From NCBI RefSeq assembly GCF_910592395.1, contig NC_088310.1, positions 19,971,501 through 20,035,500 of the forward strand: a DNA stretch of 64,000 nucleotides. The letters are read 5' to 3'. Below the pieces are notes generated by a model that ran no database searches, was not told the origin of the DNA, and saw only the letters and a list, made by a program, of their open reading frames with translations. Position 1 is the first letter of the stretch. Every line of letters begins with the position of its first letter. Shown in pieces: positions 36,961 through 48,699 of the stretch. Made by a program: the position numbers and the translations under genes. The stretch is from Lineus longissimus. Its lineage: Eukaryota > Nemertea > Pilidiophora > Heteronemertea > Lineidae.

Positions 36961-39393
36961 ATGGCTTCACGTGCGAGATCTGCGCTTCAAAAGTTGTACG
37001 TGGGAAACATTCCCTGGACGGTCTCTAAAAGTACGCAATTGTTATCTGACGACATCATCATATTCTCCACTTCATCAACATTCCATATGTGAAGTTCCAT
37101 ACCAAATACTTCTACAGATATCGCAGAATCGTTCATGATATTTTGGGTCATTTCTGGCCCTGCATGCATTTGCACATGCATGCATGCACACTGTGCCAGT
37201 ATGTCAGGGTGTAACAAAAAGAGTGTTTCCCCCTAACTATCATATCAAGTTGCTCATGATGAAAGTCGACCATAATTTACATCACAGTACCTACCAGTAG
37301 TTGGAGGTGGCCTTTCACTTTTCAGAACCAAAGCAAATCTCTAAAGTATATAATGATAATTATGATAGTAATTATGTTTCTTTTTATAAATAGATGTAAA
37401 AGTCAAAGAAGTTAAGGGTTCACCATAGGCACCGCCATTTTGGCTAGACCTCAAAATACTAAAGCAATTAGAACTTCCTCAAAACGTAGCGAATGCTCAG
37501 AAAGGGCTGGAGTCTGTTCTTTGTTTTCCAGAGAACACAGCCTCCAGCTAGGGTTTTAAATGAGCATTCAATTCATTTGGAAAGAGTTTTAATTGCTTTA
37601 GGATTTTGAGGTCTAGCCAAAATGGCGGTACCAATGGTCAACCCTTCAAACCATTTGGCAAGATAAGATACAAGAAGATTCAGAATTACAGAGAGATGGT
37701 GTAATTGATATACAAAAAAACATGTGGTGTTGAGCAATTGATGCTAGCTGGCGTTCCTTGGTTGGGACATAAAGAACCGCTGTGATCGAAACAAGGCTTG
37801 GCACATTTCTCATCGCCAACATTGACCAAGGTCTTTTGGAATATTCAACCTCACTGTATTTTTGTTAGCTGCTGTTTTGGCTCTCAACAGTCTTCTCCAT
37901 CTGGTATGAAGTTATTTATTCTACAACAGAAAGACATATTGATGATGTTGAAATTATCCTGCCTCCTTGTCCTACCCTCCTTGGCTGCCATAGGTATATC
38001 CCATGCAAATTATATTGTGTCGTTTTTTTCTTTTCATTGCAGGAGAACTCCAAGACTATTTTGCAAAGTTTGGATATGTAAGAACAAGCACAGTCCTTTT
38101 TGTAAGTGGTTACATAATTTGGATCAAGTGGCATATGTGTATTGGGGGAGGGGCATCCAGTTCATTCAAAAAAGGAGCTAGGTCAAGTGAAACTAGGACT
38201 AAACTTGGCAATTTCTACAAGTAACTATTGTGCACAAAGAGATTGGTTGTCGGATTGTTTTCCAAAACAATGTATTTTCCCTGAAAGAGATGTGGGGATC
38301 GACTGCATGGATACAATTGCTTGCTCAATATCAAACTTTCAATAGGCAAAAACATTTTTCATGCAGCCTTGTGAAGAAAAAAAACTGCACTACTTACAGT
38401 TAGTAGAATTTAAGATGCAACTTCTATTCGATATTTGTGTGTCCGCATTCCAATATCATGTGATTTTTGCGCACGGATCATTGCTGACGTAGCTATTGGT
38501 TGATTGTGGAAACCTTCAGTTGTGCCTTGTGATTGGCTGTTCAGTGTCCATTGTGCAAATAATTGCTGCTCTCACAAAAAAAAGCTATTCAACATTTAGG
38601 GAGTGTCTATGCCTCGGTGGTCTGCATGGAAGTTTCTATAAGGGTGATTGAAAAGGCTAATTTTTCATGTTTATATGAACCTTGTTTTGGTAGAAATTAA
38701 CACATGGTTTTGTTTCTTTTACTCTGCAGAATAAGGAGACTGGTATGAGTCGAGGCTTTGGGTTTGTGGAGTTCAGTCAGCGCCAGTCTATTGATGCAGT
38801 CCTTAGTCAAAGTTCTCATGTTCTTGAAGGAAATAAGGTAAACAGTACCACGAAGTTACTTTGTCTCAATTGCATGATGACAAGACAGCCACAGGTGCAA
38901 TCTCTGGTCTGAGCCAAGAAGGAGGTTCACACTATGGCTGAGGCTTGATGAAGTCATTGGTTTGGTACTTTACCTCCTTTGCCCCTTGTAAGGTGCCTCG
39001 TGAATAAGGGGCAAGAGAGAGGCTTAAGATGTCCAGTCCTTTCCATGTACAGTCGGATCAAATTTTGTTATAATAGCACATGTTTGAATGGTGATTGTAA
39101 CACATCGGGTCCTACCATGTGTCGTAGATAGAAAAGACAGTCTTGTTATTTAGAGTTTCATGAGAGGTATTTTAAAGATGCCCATGTAAACTTATTTTAT
39201 CGCAACAAAATTTTACACTCAAAACATTTGTAATGTAGACATAACTCTATCTGCCTCAGTCTGTTAGTCTTATTTGTTTCTTGGTTGTATATTTCAGTTG
39301 ATTGTTTCAAATAACACATACGGGAACCAGATGCCATCACAAGCAAGGAGAGATTTCATGAAAGCCACGGACGATACCAATGTTTTAACATAA
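36961..39393 (+). CDS. SLIRP: SRA stem-loop-interacting RNA-binding protein, mitochondrial
   Basis: SLIRP is a small RRM protein that partners LRPPRC in mitochondria to stabilise mt-mRNAs. Four exons join in frame: 36961-37030, 38043-38101, 38730-38837, 39298-39393; 110 residues (human 109). The single RRM has RNP2 LYVGNI at residues 12-17, the IPW tripeptide typical of SLIRP (17-19), ELQDYFAKFG, NKETGMSRGFGF and RNP1 RGFGFVEF at 51-58. The short basic N-terminus fits a mitochondrial signal. Intron 1 holds a 237-bp foldback element. The gene converges on KPTN. Confidence 0.9.
37413..37649. mobile_element. Foldback miniature element in SLIRP intron 1
   Basis: Outer arms of about 63-66 nt (37413-37475 and 37584-37649), including CGCCATTTTGGCTAGACCTC, are near-perfect reverse complements. 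Complementarity continues inwards (GAATGCTCA / TGAGCATTC; GGCTGGAG / CTCCAGC), so almost the whole 237 bp folds as one hairpin. It is non-coding. Confidence 0.85.
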
Positions 39394-39445
39394 TGACTTT
39401 AGTATAGGTGAAATGAATTGTGTGTAAATAGAAGATGGAAGTGTG

Positions 39446-39451
39446 AATAAA
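39446..39451 (+). terminator. Poly(A) signal of SLIRP
   Basis: AATAAA about 53 nt downstream of the SLIRP stop codon on the same strand. Confidence 0.65.
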
Positions 39452-39669
39452 CGTAAATGTAATTGAAGTTTGTCTTGGTATCGTATATTCAAGTGAGTCT
39501 TGTAAACATGGTTAATGTGGAAAATGGAGAGACTTCAGAAAAATGATAATATGCCATTATGCAAGCACCAGAACAGGTGGCCAAACCTGTATGAGGTAGT
39601 GTAAGATTAGAAGGAAGATTGGGCTCTGAAGTTGCAATGTGTTCCTTGGCTGAATGTCTTCAAGCAATA

Positions 39670-39839
39670 CAGTAGAACCTCTCTACTGAGGACAACCTGG
39701 GGGAATACCAAGTACTGGCCTTCAGAGTTGTCTGAATTGGACAGATTAATAACGAATTTAGGACCAAAGCAGACTACAGATGTCCTTAATGGAGAGGGTG
39801 TTCTTCACAGAGAGCTTTCTGCTACGGGAGGTTCCACTG
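39670..39839. mobile_element. Pogo/Tigger-like miniature element between SLIRP and KPTN
   Basis: A 170-bp element with ends CAGTAGAACCTCTCTACTGA and (reverse strand) CAGTGGAACCTCCCGTAGCA. TA precedes the left end. It is the same family as the copy at 26281-26455. Confidence 0.65.
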
Positions 39840-41514
39840 AACTTTCAAACAATATGGTGCATGTAAATACAAAATCCCAATGTTTCTTATTTTCGGTATT
39901 TCTATGGTGATTACTGAACAGTGGGCATGTGAACCTTTACATTGTGCTTATGCTGGTTAGACTAGTATTTGAACTGCTGATAAACAACTGGGAGTTTAGG
40001 TGACGAGACTTGTCAATAAGTGGAGACTGGCATTCATTGGCATGTACTAGCACAAACAGTCAAAAGAAGTAAAGATCACAAGGAAAAAATATCTTACCTA
40101 GCTACGTTTTGTTCCTTAAGTATCCAGTGCTGAAACTTCTGAGGCAGACTTCTCTACTTTTTAGAGTTCAGAAATGGCCCGGGGCCTACGAATTGTCCTA
40201 CTTTTGTTTTTTAAAATGTACTATTAATAAACAATCGCTATGTTGTATCTTCTGCGTAGTTGAAATTAAAGTGGTAACATTTTAATGGGGAAATTCCCAT
40301 TGCAATTGGCTGTATATAGCCATGATGTATATGTCAGTGTACCGCACAGAAGCTGCATTTCTGGGAATTCCACTTTCTTGGCAGTGAACCAGGAAGGTGA
40401 AAACCCATTCTCTAAAACAAATAATGACATTCCAATGTCAACCCACACCTGCTGTGTTGATCTGGTTCATCTTGGTGATAATGGAGATGGAATGGTGCAG
40501 CCCATTGAGGGAAATTAACCCTTTTATGAAGAAAGGCACATGGTCATAATTGAATGCACATACTTTAAAAGATCGGTGGTGCAGTTTCGATTCCCTCACG
40601 ACGATACTTATGATGGCTGTTCTATAGCACTTTTAATTAACTAGGGTCTGTATCGAAGTACTTCACAACAGCTGTCACTCTTATAGGTCACTGCAGAAGA
40701 GGGGGGGATCATGTTGCTGCTGTTATTTCAGCACTTGCATGATGCATGACCTTTACCTGTGAAGGACATAGCGGTAGCAAGATGGGTTCAAACTTGTTAT
40801 TTTTGGATTGAGAGTTGGACCTTGGTCACCACCTGATGTCTGGTGAACTTCCTGCCAGATATGCCAGCAATTGACACAATTAAGCTCCATCCTTTAATGA
40901 TCTTGTGCAAGACAAAATCTAAGACACTAAAACCATGAATGGGATTTGCCTCACTATATAAGCATCTTCATACAGAAACTGTCTTCCTTGTGATTCAGGA
41001 AACCACAACTTCACTTCTCTGCAGGTTACTTGATAGTGACAGTTGCTCACTGTTCGTACTGTAGAGGAACTTGCTCAACACACCAGTGTCTACAACTGAC
41101 GGACTGGGCGTCTTCAAAAATATCTGGCCTACTTATGTAACAAGTACATCAACTGCTTACAGCCAGTGTCTTCGAAATGAGAAATGTGAGCTACCTCCAG
41201 TGTTCCCTCATACATGTTGCATGATTACAGAGAGTTGGAAGTTTGAAGTTACAACCACTTATCTGTCTCACCTGAAGATAAACCACCACCAACAAACAAA
41301 CACCATACCCATGACTATAAAACAATGTTTACTCATAGTTTAATATCATTACATGACATTGTTTCAGTTCCATGTCTAAAGGATTTAACATCATCATAAA
41401 GTTGTATTACCTACTACCTATCTTGTCTCAAATTCATAATACAGAGAAAATATTTCTTGTTGTTCCTTTCATAGTTTACTGTTTAAAGAATGACTTTTTT
41501 CCATTATATAAGAG
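39840..41514. other. Convergent intergenic region, SLIRP 3' side / KPTN 3' side
   Basis: No exon is supported in about 1.7 kb. The short open frames at 40285-40518 and 41071-41343 have no family resemblance. Part of it is presumably the KPTN 3' UTR. Confidence 0.4.
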
Positions 41515-41770
41515 CTGGCACAGCCAATAATTACCTTAGGCAAGGTACGACGAAGAATGTCCTCCGGCCAGGCACAGCACAATCAAGATTGTCCTCAGGC
41601 CAGGTGCAAAATGATCAAAAATGTCCTAAGGCCAGGCACAGCACAATCAAGATGTCCTTCCCCAGGTACAGCACAATCAAGAATGTCCTTAGGCCAGGCA
41701 CACCACAATCAATAATGTAATAAGGCCAGGCACAGCACAATCGGGAGCAGTCCTTAGGCTGGCACAACAG
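41515..41770. repeat. Minisatellite with ~32-nt unit in the KPTN 3' UTR or flank
   Basis: About seven imperfect units built on GGCCAGGCACAGCACAATCA plus GAATGTCCTTA. Units vary by small indels. The array ends about 50 bp downstream (on the minus strand) of the KPTN stop codon at 41824. Confidence 0.8.
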
Positions 41771-41823
41771 TGTTTGCATCACTTGCATCAAAGAATCTTA
41801 GTCCATAGATTCCAAATGATATT

Positions 41824-44800
41824 TCACGTATCATTTTCTGTGTCCAGATTTTCTGACTGCAACTGTTGGAAAGCGTCTTCCTTCGTTCTTTCTCTTGTTA
41901 ATTCCTTCATTCTCTCCAGACAGAGCTTGGAGACAGCTTCTAAGTTGTGCTGCAAGAAAACGGGGAAATAAGATTCATGAATATTCAGAAAATACTATTT
42001 TTTTTCTAAAAAAAGATCATGAAAATGGCTTGAGAACAGTTTTGATGTCGGGACAGATATTTCAACAGGTTGTGTTAAATTAACACCTCACTGGCAGGTC
42101 ACTGTACTGAATTCATGACCGGGTGGGTGGAGCTAAAATGTAGACCGAAACCTGAGGCACTTTGGTTTCTATTCCACTCACCTGTAAAACATGAAGCCCA
42201 TTCAGAGATACAACAGCCACCTCATTGAGCCCATCATGAGTGATATCAAGTTTGTTCATCGCTAACAGAGGATACGAAAAGCTCCTTTGCCAGTCCAGGT
42301 AATATTGACCACCCAGCCTGGACTTCATTTGGGTATCTGGTGTTTTATCAGCTTCTGGGCTGCAGTCCTGGGGAGTTGGAGGCTTAGGGTGATGCTTGTA
42401 CACAAGTAGTTCCTGGAAGGAGATTTGTTATTAAGCAAGATAAGTGGTATGACAAAACCTGATATGGAGCACTTTTTGTTTTAAAGACACATCAAGATCA
42501 CGCCAAAAGTCGATACTTCCTGAGTCCAAACCTAGAGCAAAAATCACAGACAGTTGGGTGTATCCATTTTGAAAGCATTTTAAAGTACAACTTACCTGGC
42601 CATAAGTTCCCAAAAGAATTTCGTTCTCACCGTCAAAGTCAATGTCTGTGATACAGCTGCATAACACACTGTCGTAGTCTGCACTTTCACCGAGCACCAT
42701 CTGATCACTCAAACCACTTTTCAGCACATCTCTGGAATAAACAGACAGATATGATCATTAATCAATATTCCTTTTGTCAGTTGGACCATCTATCATGAAC
42801 TGAATAGAAAATTCACACTGATGGCCATTTGTCTAAAAAAAGTATACGAGACATGTGCTAGAAATTCAACCGACATCTCTGTCATCAGGACTCAGGACAG
42901 AATGAGTACGGTCTTAATCTTTGAAAGGTTTAGAAACCTGTGTTCGCCTTCTACATGTAAGTGCCCACTGGCTAAAAATAAAAACAAGTTTTAATTTCAG
43001 GATAGTGAGACAGGTAAATTCAATCAATTGAAGCTTGATGCTTTGACCACTACATGTAATTCTAGGTACAAGCCCACGTCTGATACCAATCACAGCAATT
43101 TTAAGCCAAACTGTCCTTTCAAGAGACAGGTTACTTATAAGTGAAAAGTAAAACAAGCCGGACGCAAACCTGTAGACTACCGAGATTTCTAAAGCACCAG
43201 TCACCAACAGATTATAGTCGTATGTCGTCTTCTTTTCTGGTTCTGACTCAGTTACCTCTTCATCAACAGATTCCTGATCACTGTGCCCTAGAAAGATCAA
43301 GTCAGCTCCAATTGTGAAATATAGTTAGATTAACAATGAAGTCAGTTAAAGTAAGTAAGGATTTGAATCTGCACATGAAATTGCCAGCAATTCAATTTTA
43401 TTCTTGATCATTTTAATTTGAAGCAGATCTTTGTAACATGTGCCAGTCACATCACACAATGCAGGTATGGACACATTTTGCCAGAAGGGCAACCATTTGG
43501 CTTGCAATTCGTTGTCTGAAGATGTCAATCAACTGAAGGGTCCAAATGATTGGAACCCTGGAATTTGTTTTTCACCTTGACAGCAAGTCGTAATTAAAAA
43601 AAGACACCCCACGCACACTAAACAAGACTTCGAGCAGGTTCCCAAGTTTAGTTTTGTTGGTTACCTGATTGGATGAAATTCGGAACTGGTACATCTGTGG
43701 TCAGACTGAATAATCGGACAGATGTGACAGGACCATCATGCTGGACTGCCCAAGTCTGTAGCACCTCTGAAAGCCAAAAAAAATTACAGTTAAACAAATT
43801 ACAGTGAATTTCATTTTAGAAATTAAGCAAATTAAAACTTAGCAAGGAGGTATTATAAATAAATACTGTACCTCTGCTTTCTACTTTCACTAGCACCAAT
43901 TTCACGTATCCACTTTGGCATCCCATAGCTGTTAGTCGCCTCTTATATTCATCTATATGTTTGATTTCTATCCATATCACAGGGCTTGGTAAATCACAGA
44001 ACTCGGGGAAGATTCTTTCACTCGGCTGTTGATTGAAGATATGCAGGACTTTATCCTGGAGGGAAATTTATGTTATATGTTGTTATTTATGTTTTAGGTT
44101 GTTTTGATTATTGAATAAAGAAAGATAAAACACAATGGCGCATTGGACAAAGATGGAATCATCTACTTCATTTGAAAATATCAGGTATATCAAACTTGTG
44201 AAACATGCAATAAACCTCAAAAGATGGGATGAGATAATGGTAACATATTACTTCCATAGAGGGGTAAGAAATGTTGGGTGTAAAACAGTTTAAGGAGTGC
44301 CAACCCAAAGAAGAACAGACAAAATCTGAGAAAAGTGTTATAAATTTAAAATGGACACCTACTTCTCGATACATGTGAACACGACAGTCACTCCCGCTCA
44401 AGAGAAATACTGTCTCTCTATTGCCGTCAACGATTAGGCTGAAAAGGAAAATAAAGGAGGTATATACCATTTGATTACAATGATGAAGATTCAGTGGTAA
44501 GTTACACAGAGCTAGAGGGGTTCACAGCTGGAGCCCCTGAAAGATGTTTGTTGGTTCAACTCTTAAAGGACTTCATCCCCCATTCAAATATACCATGAAG
44601 GTGTATTTTCATGAGCTGTTAGTGTGAAAATGTACGAAACTACTTCCTGCTCCTTCAACGATAGGCCCAGCTGAGCACAGTGATCAGCGTTGTAATGGAA
44701 AGACATAACAAATCATCCTCATCATTGCTGTGCTGCACAGAAACAGAATTCATGGTGTATGGATAAAGAATGAAACATTGCAAAGTGCATGTACTCACTC

Positions 44801-45921
44801 AGTATGGCACAGTTGAAATGGGATAAAGTTGAGTTCTAGATTAAAACAGCCCTCTGAAACAGACAATTTCATAAAGTGTATAAAAGAATGTACATGTTCA
44901 ACATGGATTTCTGCTGTTGCAATTTTGAATAGCTTTGACTCAGATGGTAATTGCCAATACCATTCACATTTTAATCATATCTTTTTAATGTTGACTTACG
45001 TGCTATGTTTTCCAAATTAAATTCAGCGTCTGGCTCTGAATCAGAATAAATGTTGAGAAACTGACTTGGCTTGTTATTGCTGTTCTGAAATTAAGAAGTC
45101 AAGTGGATCTTTATCTCTTATGCTGGCACACTGAAATCTTAGGCTAGGCTACAATTTCTTGGCTGTTTGAAGCCGAGCACCTGGTAATCTTTCCAGAATA
45201 TCTTATAATTCTTTTCTGCATGGGACTAGACTGACACGACTGACCAAGTTATCATCCTGAATCAATAACTCAGCTCTGATCTAACAAGCATGTTCAAGTA
45301 CAACCTGTCAGCAGACTATAGGCAATTTTGACTGTTGGGAAAGTTTGATCTTTCATTCAGTAGGTACCTTGACAAAAGTAATTCCTACAACCACTGCATT
45401 GGACTGTTGTGACCTGCTGAAAGCATCGATGGAGACAATCTCAGCATCGCCTGAAGAAAGAGACAATGGTCAATAATATAAATTAAGTAGTGATAACAGT
45501 ACAGAATAGAGAAAATGACCGACAGTGATATATCCATACCGTATCTCGATAGAATTTTCTTTAAGTTTAGAAAGGTCGATTGTTAATGGAAAGCATTGGG
45601 CGAGGGACAACATCCCCAAATCTTGTTCCCATATAGCCTCTCTAAGGTCAGACTGGTGTAACAAGGGTATGAACAAACACCTTTAGACCACAGGCCCATG
45701 ACTATTCTAAACTTGCCTGGGATGTAGGTGAAGTGAACCTCCCTAGCAGTGATTCTGCTGAATTGTCGATGGTATTCCATGGACATGACTTTGCCACGAA
45801 GTGTTGCAATTAGTAATTTATTGACGTCATTTCTTAAACATATTTTTGCAAGTCCGTAGACGTTACTTTGTGAGTGTAAATTATGGAAATGTGCCTCTCG
45901 CAAGTTGCATGACAGCGACAT
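41824..45921 (-). CDS. KPTN: Kaptin, KICSTOR complex subunit (carries a 1-nt frameshift as given)
   Basis: Kaptin belongs to the lysosomal KICSTOR complex (KPTN, ITFG2, C12orf66, SZT2) that recruits GATOR1 and restrains mTORC1 when amino acids are low. Eleven exons: 45921-45717, 45451-45368, 45084-45000, 44853-44799, 44438-44363, 44055-43872, 43766-43665, 43287-43170, 42731-42596, 42412-42182, 41949-41824; about 466 residues if exon 2 lacks one base (human 436). Family blocks: SQSNVYGLA, LRGKVMSMEY, DAEIVSIDAF, VVVGITFVK, FNLELNFIPFQLCH, ETVFLLSGSD, MGCQSGYVKL, DSVLCSCITDIDFDGENEIL, YLDWQRSFSYPLLAM and VAVVSLNGLHVLQ. Asp-rich loops DIDFDGENE and DITHDGLNE resemble FG-GAP calcium loops. In exon 2 the two conserved halves are in different frames, split at an A4 run (45420-45423). 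Intron 1 has a GC donor. Confidence 0.9.
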
Positions 45922-46163
45922 TTTGAATTTAGCGCCCCCTGTATTCAAATGATGAAACGACTGTGACCTTTTAATTTCTTGTCTCTTCGATTTCTCGGCT
46001 TTTGTGAAGTTAATTGCATATTGATGTGTCTGTCCACACTAAAGTGATATTCTGGCTCAAACTGCTTTCTATTTCGTCTCAAATTAGAGCCTGCAGCAGT
46101 TTTAAAAGGGAGTGTTTAAAAATCATGGTGACCTTGACCTTCATTGACCTTTTAAAATCCAAC
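45922..46163. promoter_or_regulatory. Bidirectional promoter of KPTN (-) and PNO1 (+)
   Basis: Only 242 bp separate the two start codons, so both transcripts must start here or overlap. At the PNO1 start, CCAACATGGCGGAC matches a YY1-type motif (AANATGGCGG) overlapping the initiator ATG, a common arrangement in housekeeping genes. No TATA box is evident. Confidence 0.55.
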
Positions 46164-48663
46164 ATGGCGGACAATAACACGCGGATGGACTCGTCAGACG
46201 AAAAATCGGTCTCAAAAGAGGCAGATTTTCAGCCAGCCAATACCAAATCTCGAAAAAGAAAGATGCAAATCGATACAGCTGATGATGGCGATGTCCAGAC
46301 AGCTGACATCCCGATGAAAAGACCGTCTTTACCGCCGATAAGTGGCGATAAACTCGTGGTGTGTATTCAGAATGGTTGATCTGTTGTTTTGCGTTGCACG
46401 AAAATTTTGTGGGTGGTGCAATTCTTAATTCTGCATCCCACCTGTGTCCTATGATTGTTCTGTTTATGTACATGATATGGATCGCAGTATTGATGATGTG
46501 GTCACGAGAAACAAACTCTTCAAATTCAAAATCTGTGTACTGTTGGTTAGGTTAGACCACACGCCTATGACTACATGCACCTCTGCTCTGCCCCCTCCCA
46601 ACCCTGCAGCCCACAGGTCTTATGACTGTCTCCAAGCTGTGACATGGCTTATTCATGTCACATTGCCTATTCTCTGGGTTGTCATTGCTGCAATTATAGA
46701 TGACTTACGTTAGACGGCCAGCGGGTATTAACCTAACGTCCTAACAAATATGCGTGTTGTAAATAATTTGTGGTTTCAAAATGGCTGTGGGTATTTTCGA
46801 CAACCATATATTGTCACCTGACAAACGACATGATGTCCATAGTGGCCTAATTGTATTTGCAGTCTCTATTTGGATGCAAAAGGTTGTTGATGCTTTGTTA
46901 ATGTTATTGCACTGTACAAAAATTTTGTTTCAGAGTGGAAAATCAGATTTTAGACGCGTCCCTGTGCCAGCGAATAGATATACTCCATTAAAAGAGAATT
47001 GGATGAAGATCTTTACTCCTGTAGTTGAGCATCTACACTTGCAGATTAGATTCAACTTAAAAACAAGAAATGTTGAATTAAAGGTTTGTTGATTGACATT
47101 AGAATAGCTTCCAAATATATGGATTTTAAAGGTTTTTCTGTACACTAAATATCTACATTGTATTTCTATATCGGTTGCCTTCTATTCCAGCGAATCTGTC
47201 TTTTCTAATGACGATGGACCAATACACTGAATATGAACATACAGTTGAATAATGAATGTTAGATGAAAATTTCTAAATGCTTAAGAGAAGTTGCTGTTAG
47301 GCTTACAGATTCATATGCACCTGTAAGCTATAGTTCACTTTTTTCAAAATGTATCCTTCTGTTTTCAGACTTGTAAAGAGACAACTGATATTGCTGCATT
47401 ACAGAAAGGTGCTGATTTTGTCAAGGCATTCACATTAGGATTTGAAGTTGAGGTGAGTCCACAAAAGTCATAGTCAGTTGAAAAAATTACTTTTATTTGA
47501 TAAGGAGTTTTGGTTTAAAATCATTAAATAATGAGCTACTTTTCTTAGAATTCTTTGTTTTCATGTTGACAAGATGTAACAAATGATGGAGAATTTTGTG
47601 AATCCCCTTGCATAATGTGTGTTACTTCCAAAAAGATAAAATAGTTTGGTCAATTATCGTTTCATGTGCATGTATTTCTTTCCAGGATGCATTGGCACTT
47701 GTAAGGCTTGATGATCTATATTTAGAATCATTTGACGTGACAGATGGTAAGGAATCATTGTGCCATTGTTTTCTGTTGTGATTATCTGCAAATGCAAAGA
47801 CGTGAAAATAAATGGCACACAAATATTTCCGGGCTTACAGTATTACAGTAAAGGGGTTTACAGAGTTTCTGGATGCAGAACGCGTTTTTAAGTAGTAATG
47901 CTACATGTGAACTCTGCTATCATCCTCAATTGTGGGCCAGAATGTGTAAAATTTACTCTTTTCTTGTTCTCGATGCCAACTCTCGTTATTTTCATTCCAG
48001 TGAAACCTCTAAAAGGTGACCATCTCTCCAGAGCAATTGGTCGCGTGGCTGGAAAGAATGGAAAAACAAAGTTCACTATCGAAAACGTTAGCAAGACAAG
48101 AATTATTTTAGCCGACACGTAAGTGTATATCCATAGAGATTTTGTCAATGATAACATATTTATTCAAAAGAAATTTATTTCTAAATTGCTCCTTCAATTC
48201 TCGCCTATTATCCCGGGTCTTTTTTTCCCCAGAAAAATCCACCTCTTAGGATCATACCAAAACATCAGGATAGCGAGGACAGCAATTTGTAACTTAATTC
48301 TTGGTAAGTTGTAAATTTACTTGAATAGTACAGTATTGGTACTACACATTACACATCAGAATATGAAAACGGACTCCTTGTACACAAACTAACATTCTAC
48401 TGCAAGTTGAATGTAAAATCCACACATAAACCACCTGAGAGTGAATAGTTTATTGGAGTATCGGAAAACTTCTGAGAACACACAGTCATGCTACATTGTA
48501 AATATCTTCTCCTCATCTAATTTTAAGAAATCTGATAAAGCAAAGATATTCAGTAGCTTATTGTTAAGATCTAACAAATTCCTTTTCCATTCCAGGGAGT
48601 CCGCCATCCAAAGTCTATGGTAATCTTCGGACTGTTGCCTCAAGAGCATCGGAACGCTTTTGA
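46164..48663 (+). CDS. PNO1: PNO1, KH-domain RNA-binding protein (partner of NOB1)
   Basis: PNO1 (yeast Dim2) binds the 3' end of 18S pre-rRNA in late pre-40S particles and controls the NOB1 endonuclease. Seven exons: 46164-46358, 46934-47083, 47369-47452, 47686-47746, 48001-48118, 48233-48303, 48596-48663; 248 residues (human 252). The N-terminal ~65 residues are charged and variable. The rest is almost invariant: [75 protein letters not shown], the KH GXXG loop GKNG (about 181-184), [20 protein letters not shown] and [20 protein letters not shown]. The downstream ATG (46164) is preferred over 46125 for its strong start context and family length. Confidence 0.96.
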
Positions 48664-48693
48664 TAACCCTATTCTTGGTATTTATAACTGTAT

Positions 48694-48699
48694 AATAAA
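48694..48699 (+). terminator. Poly(A) signal of PNO1
   Basis: AATAAA 31 nt downstream of the PNO1 stop codon, implying a very short 3' UTR. Confidence 0.65.

Noticed and set aside
40285-40518. 77-codon open frame (+) between SLIRP and KPTN
   Set aside because: No family resemblance and no splice-compatible neighbours; considered chance.
45368-45451. Treating KPTN as an old pseudogene because of the frameshift
   Set aside because: All other ten exons have intact frames and splice sites and strongly conserved sequence; a single error or allele explains the data better.
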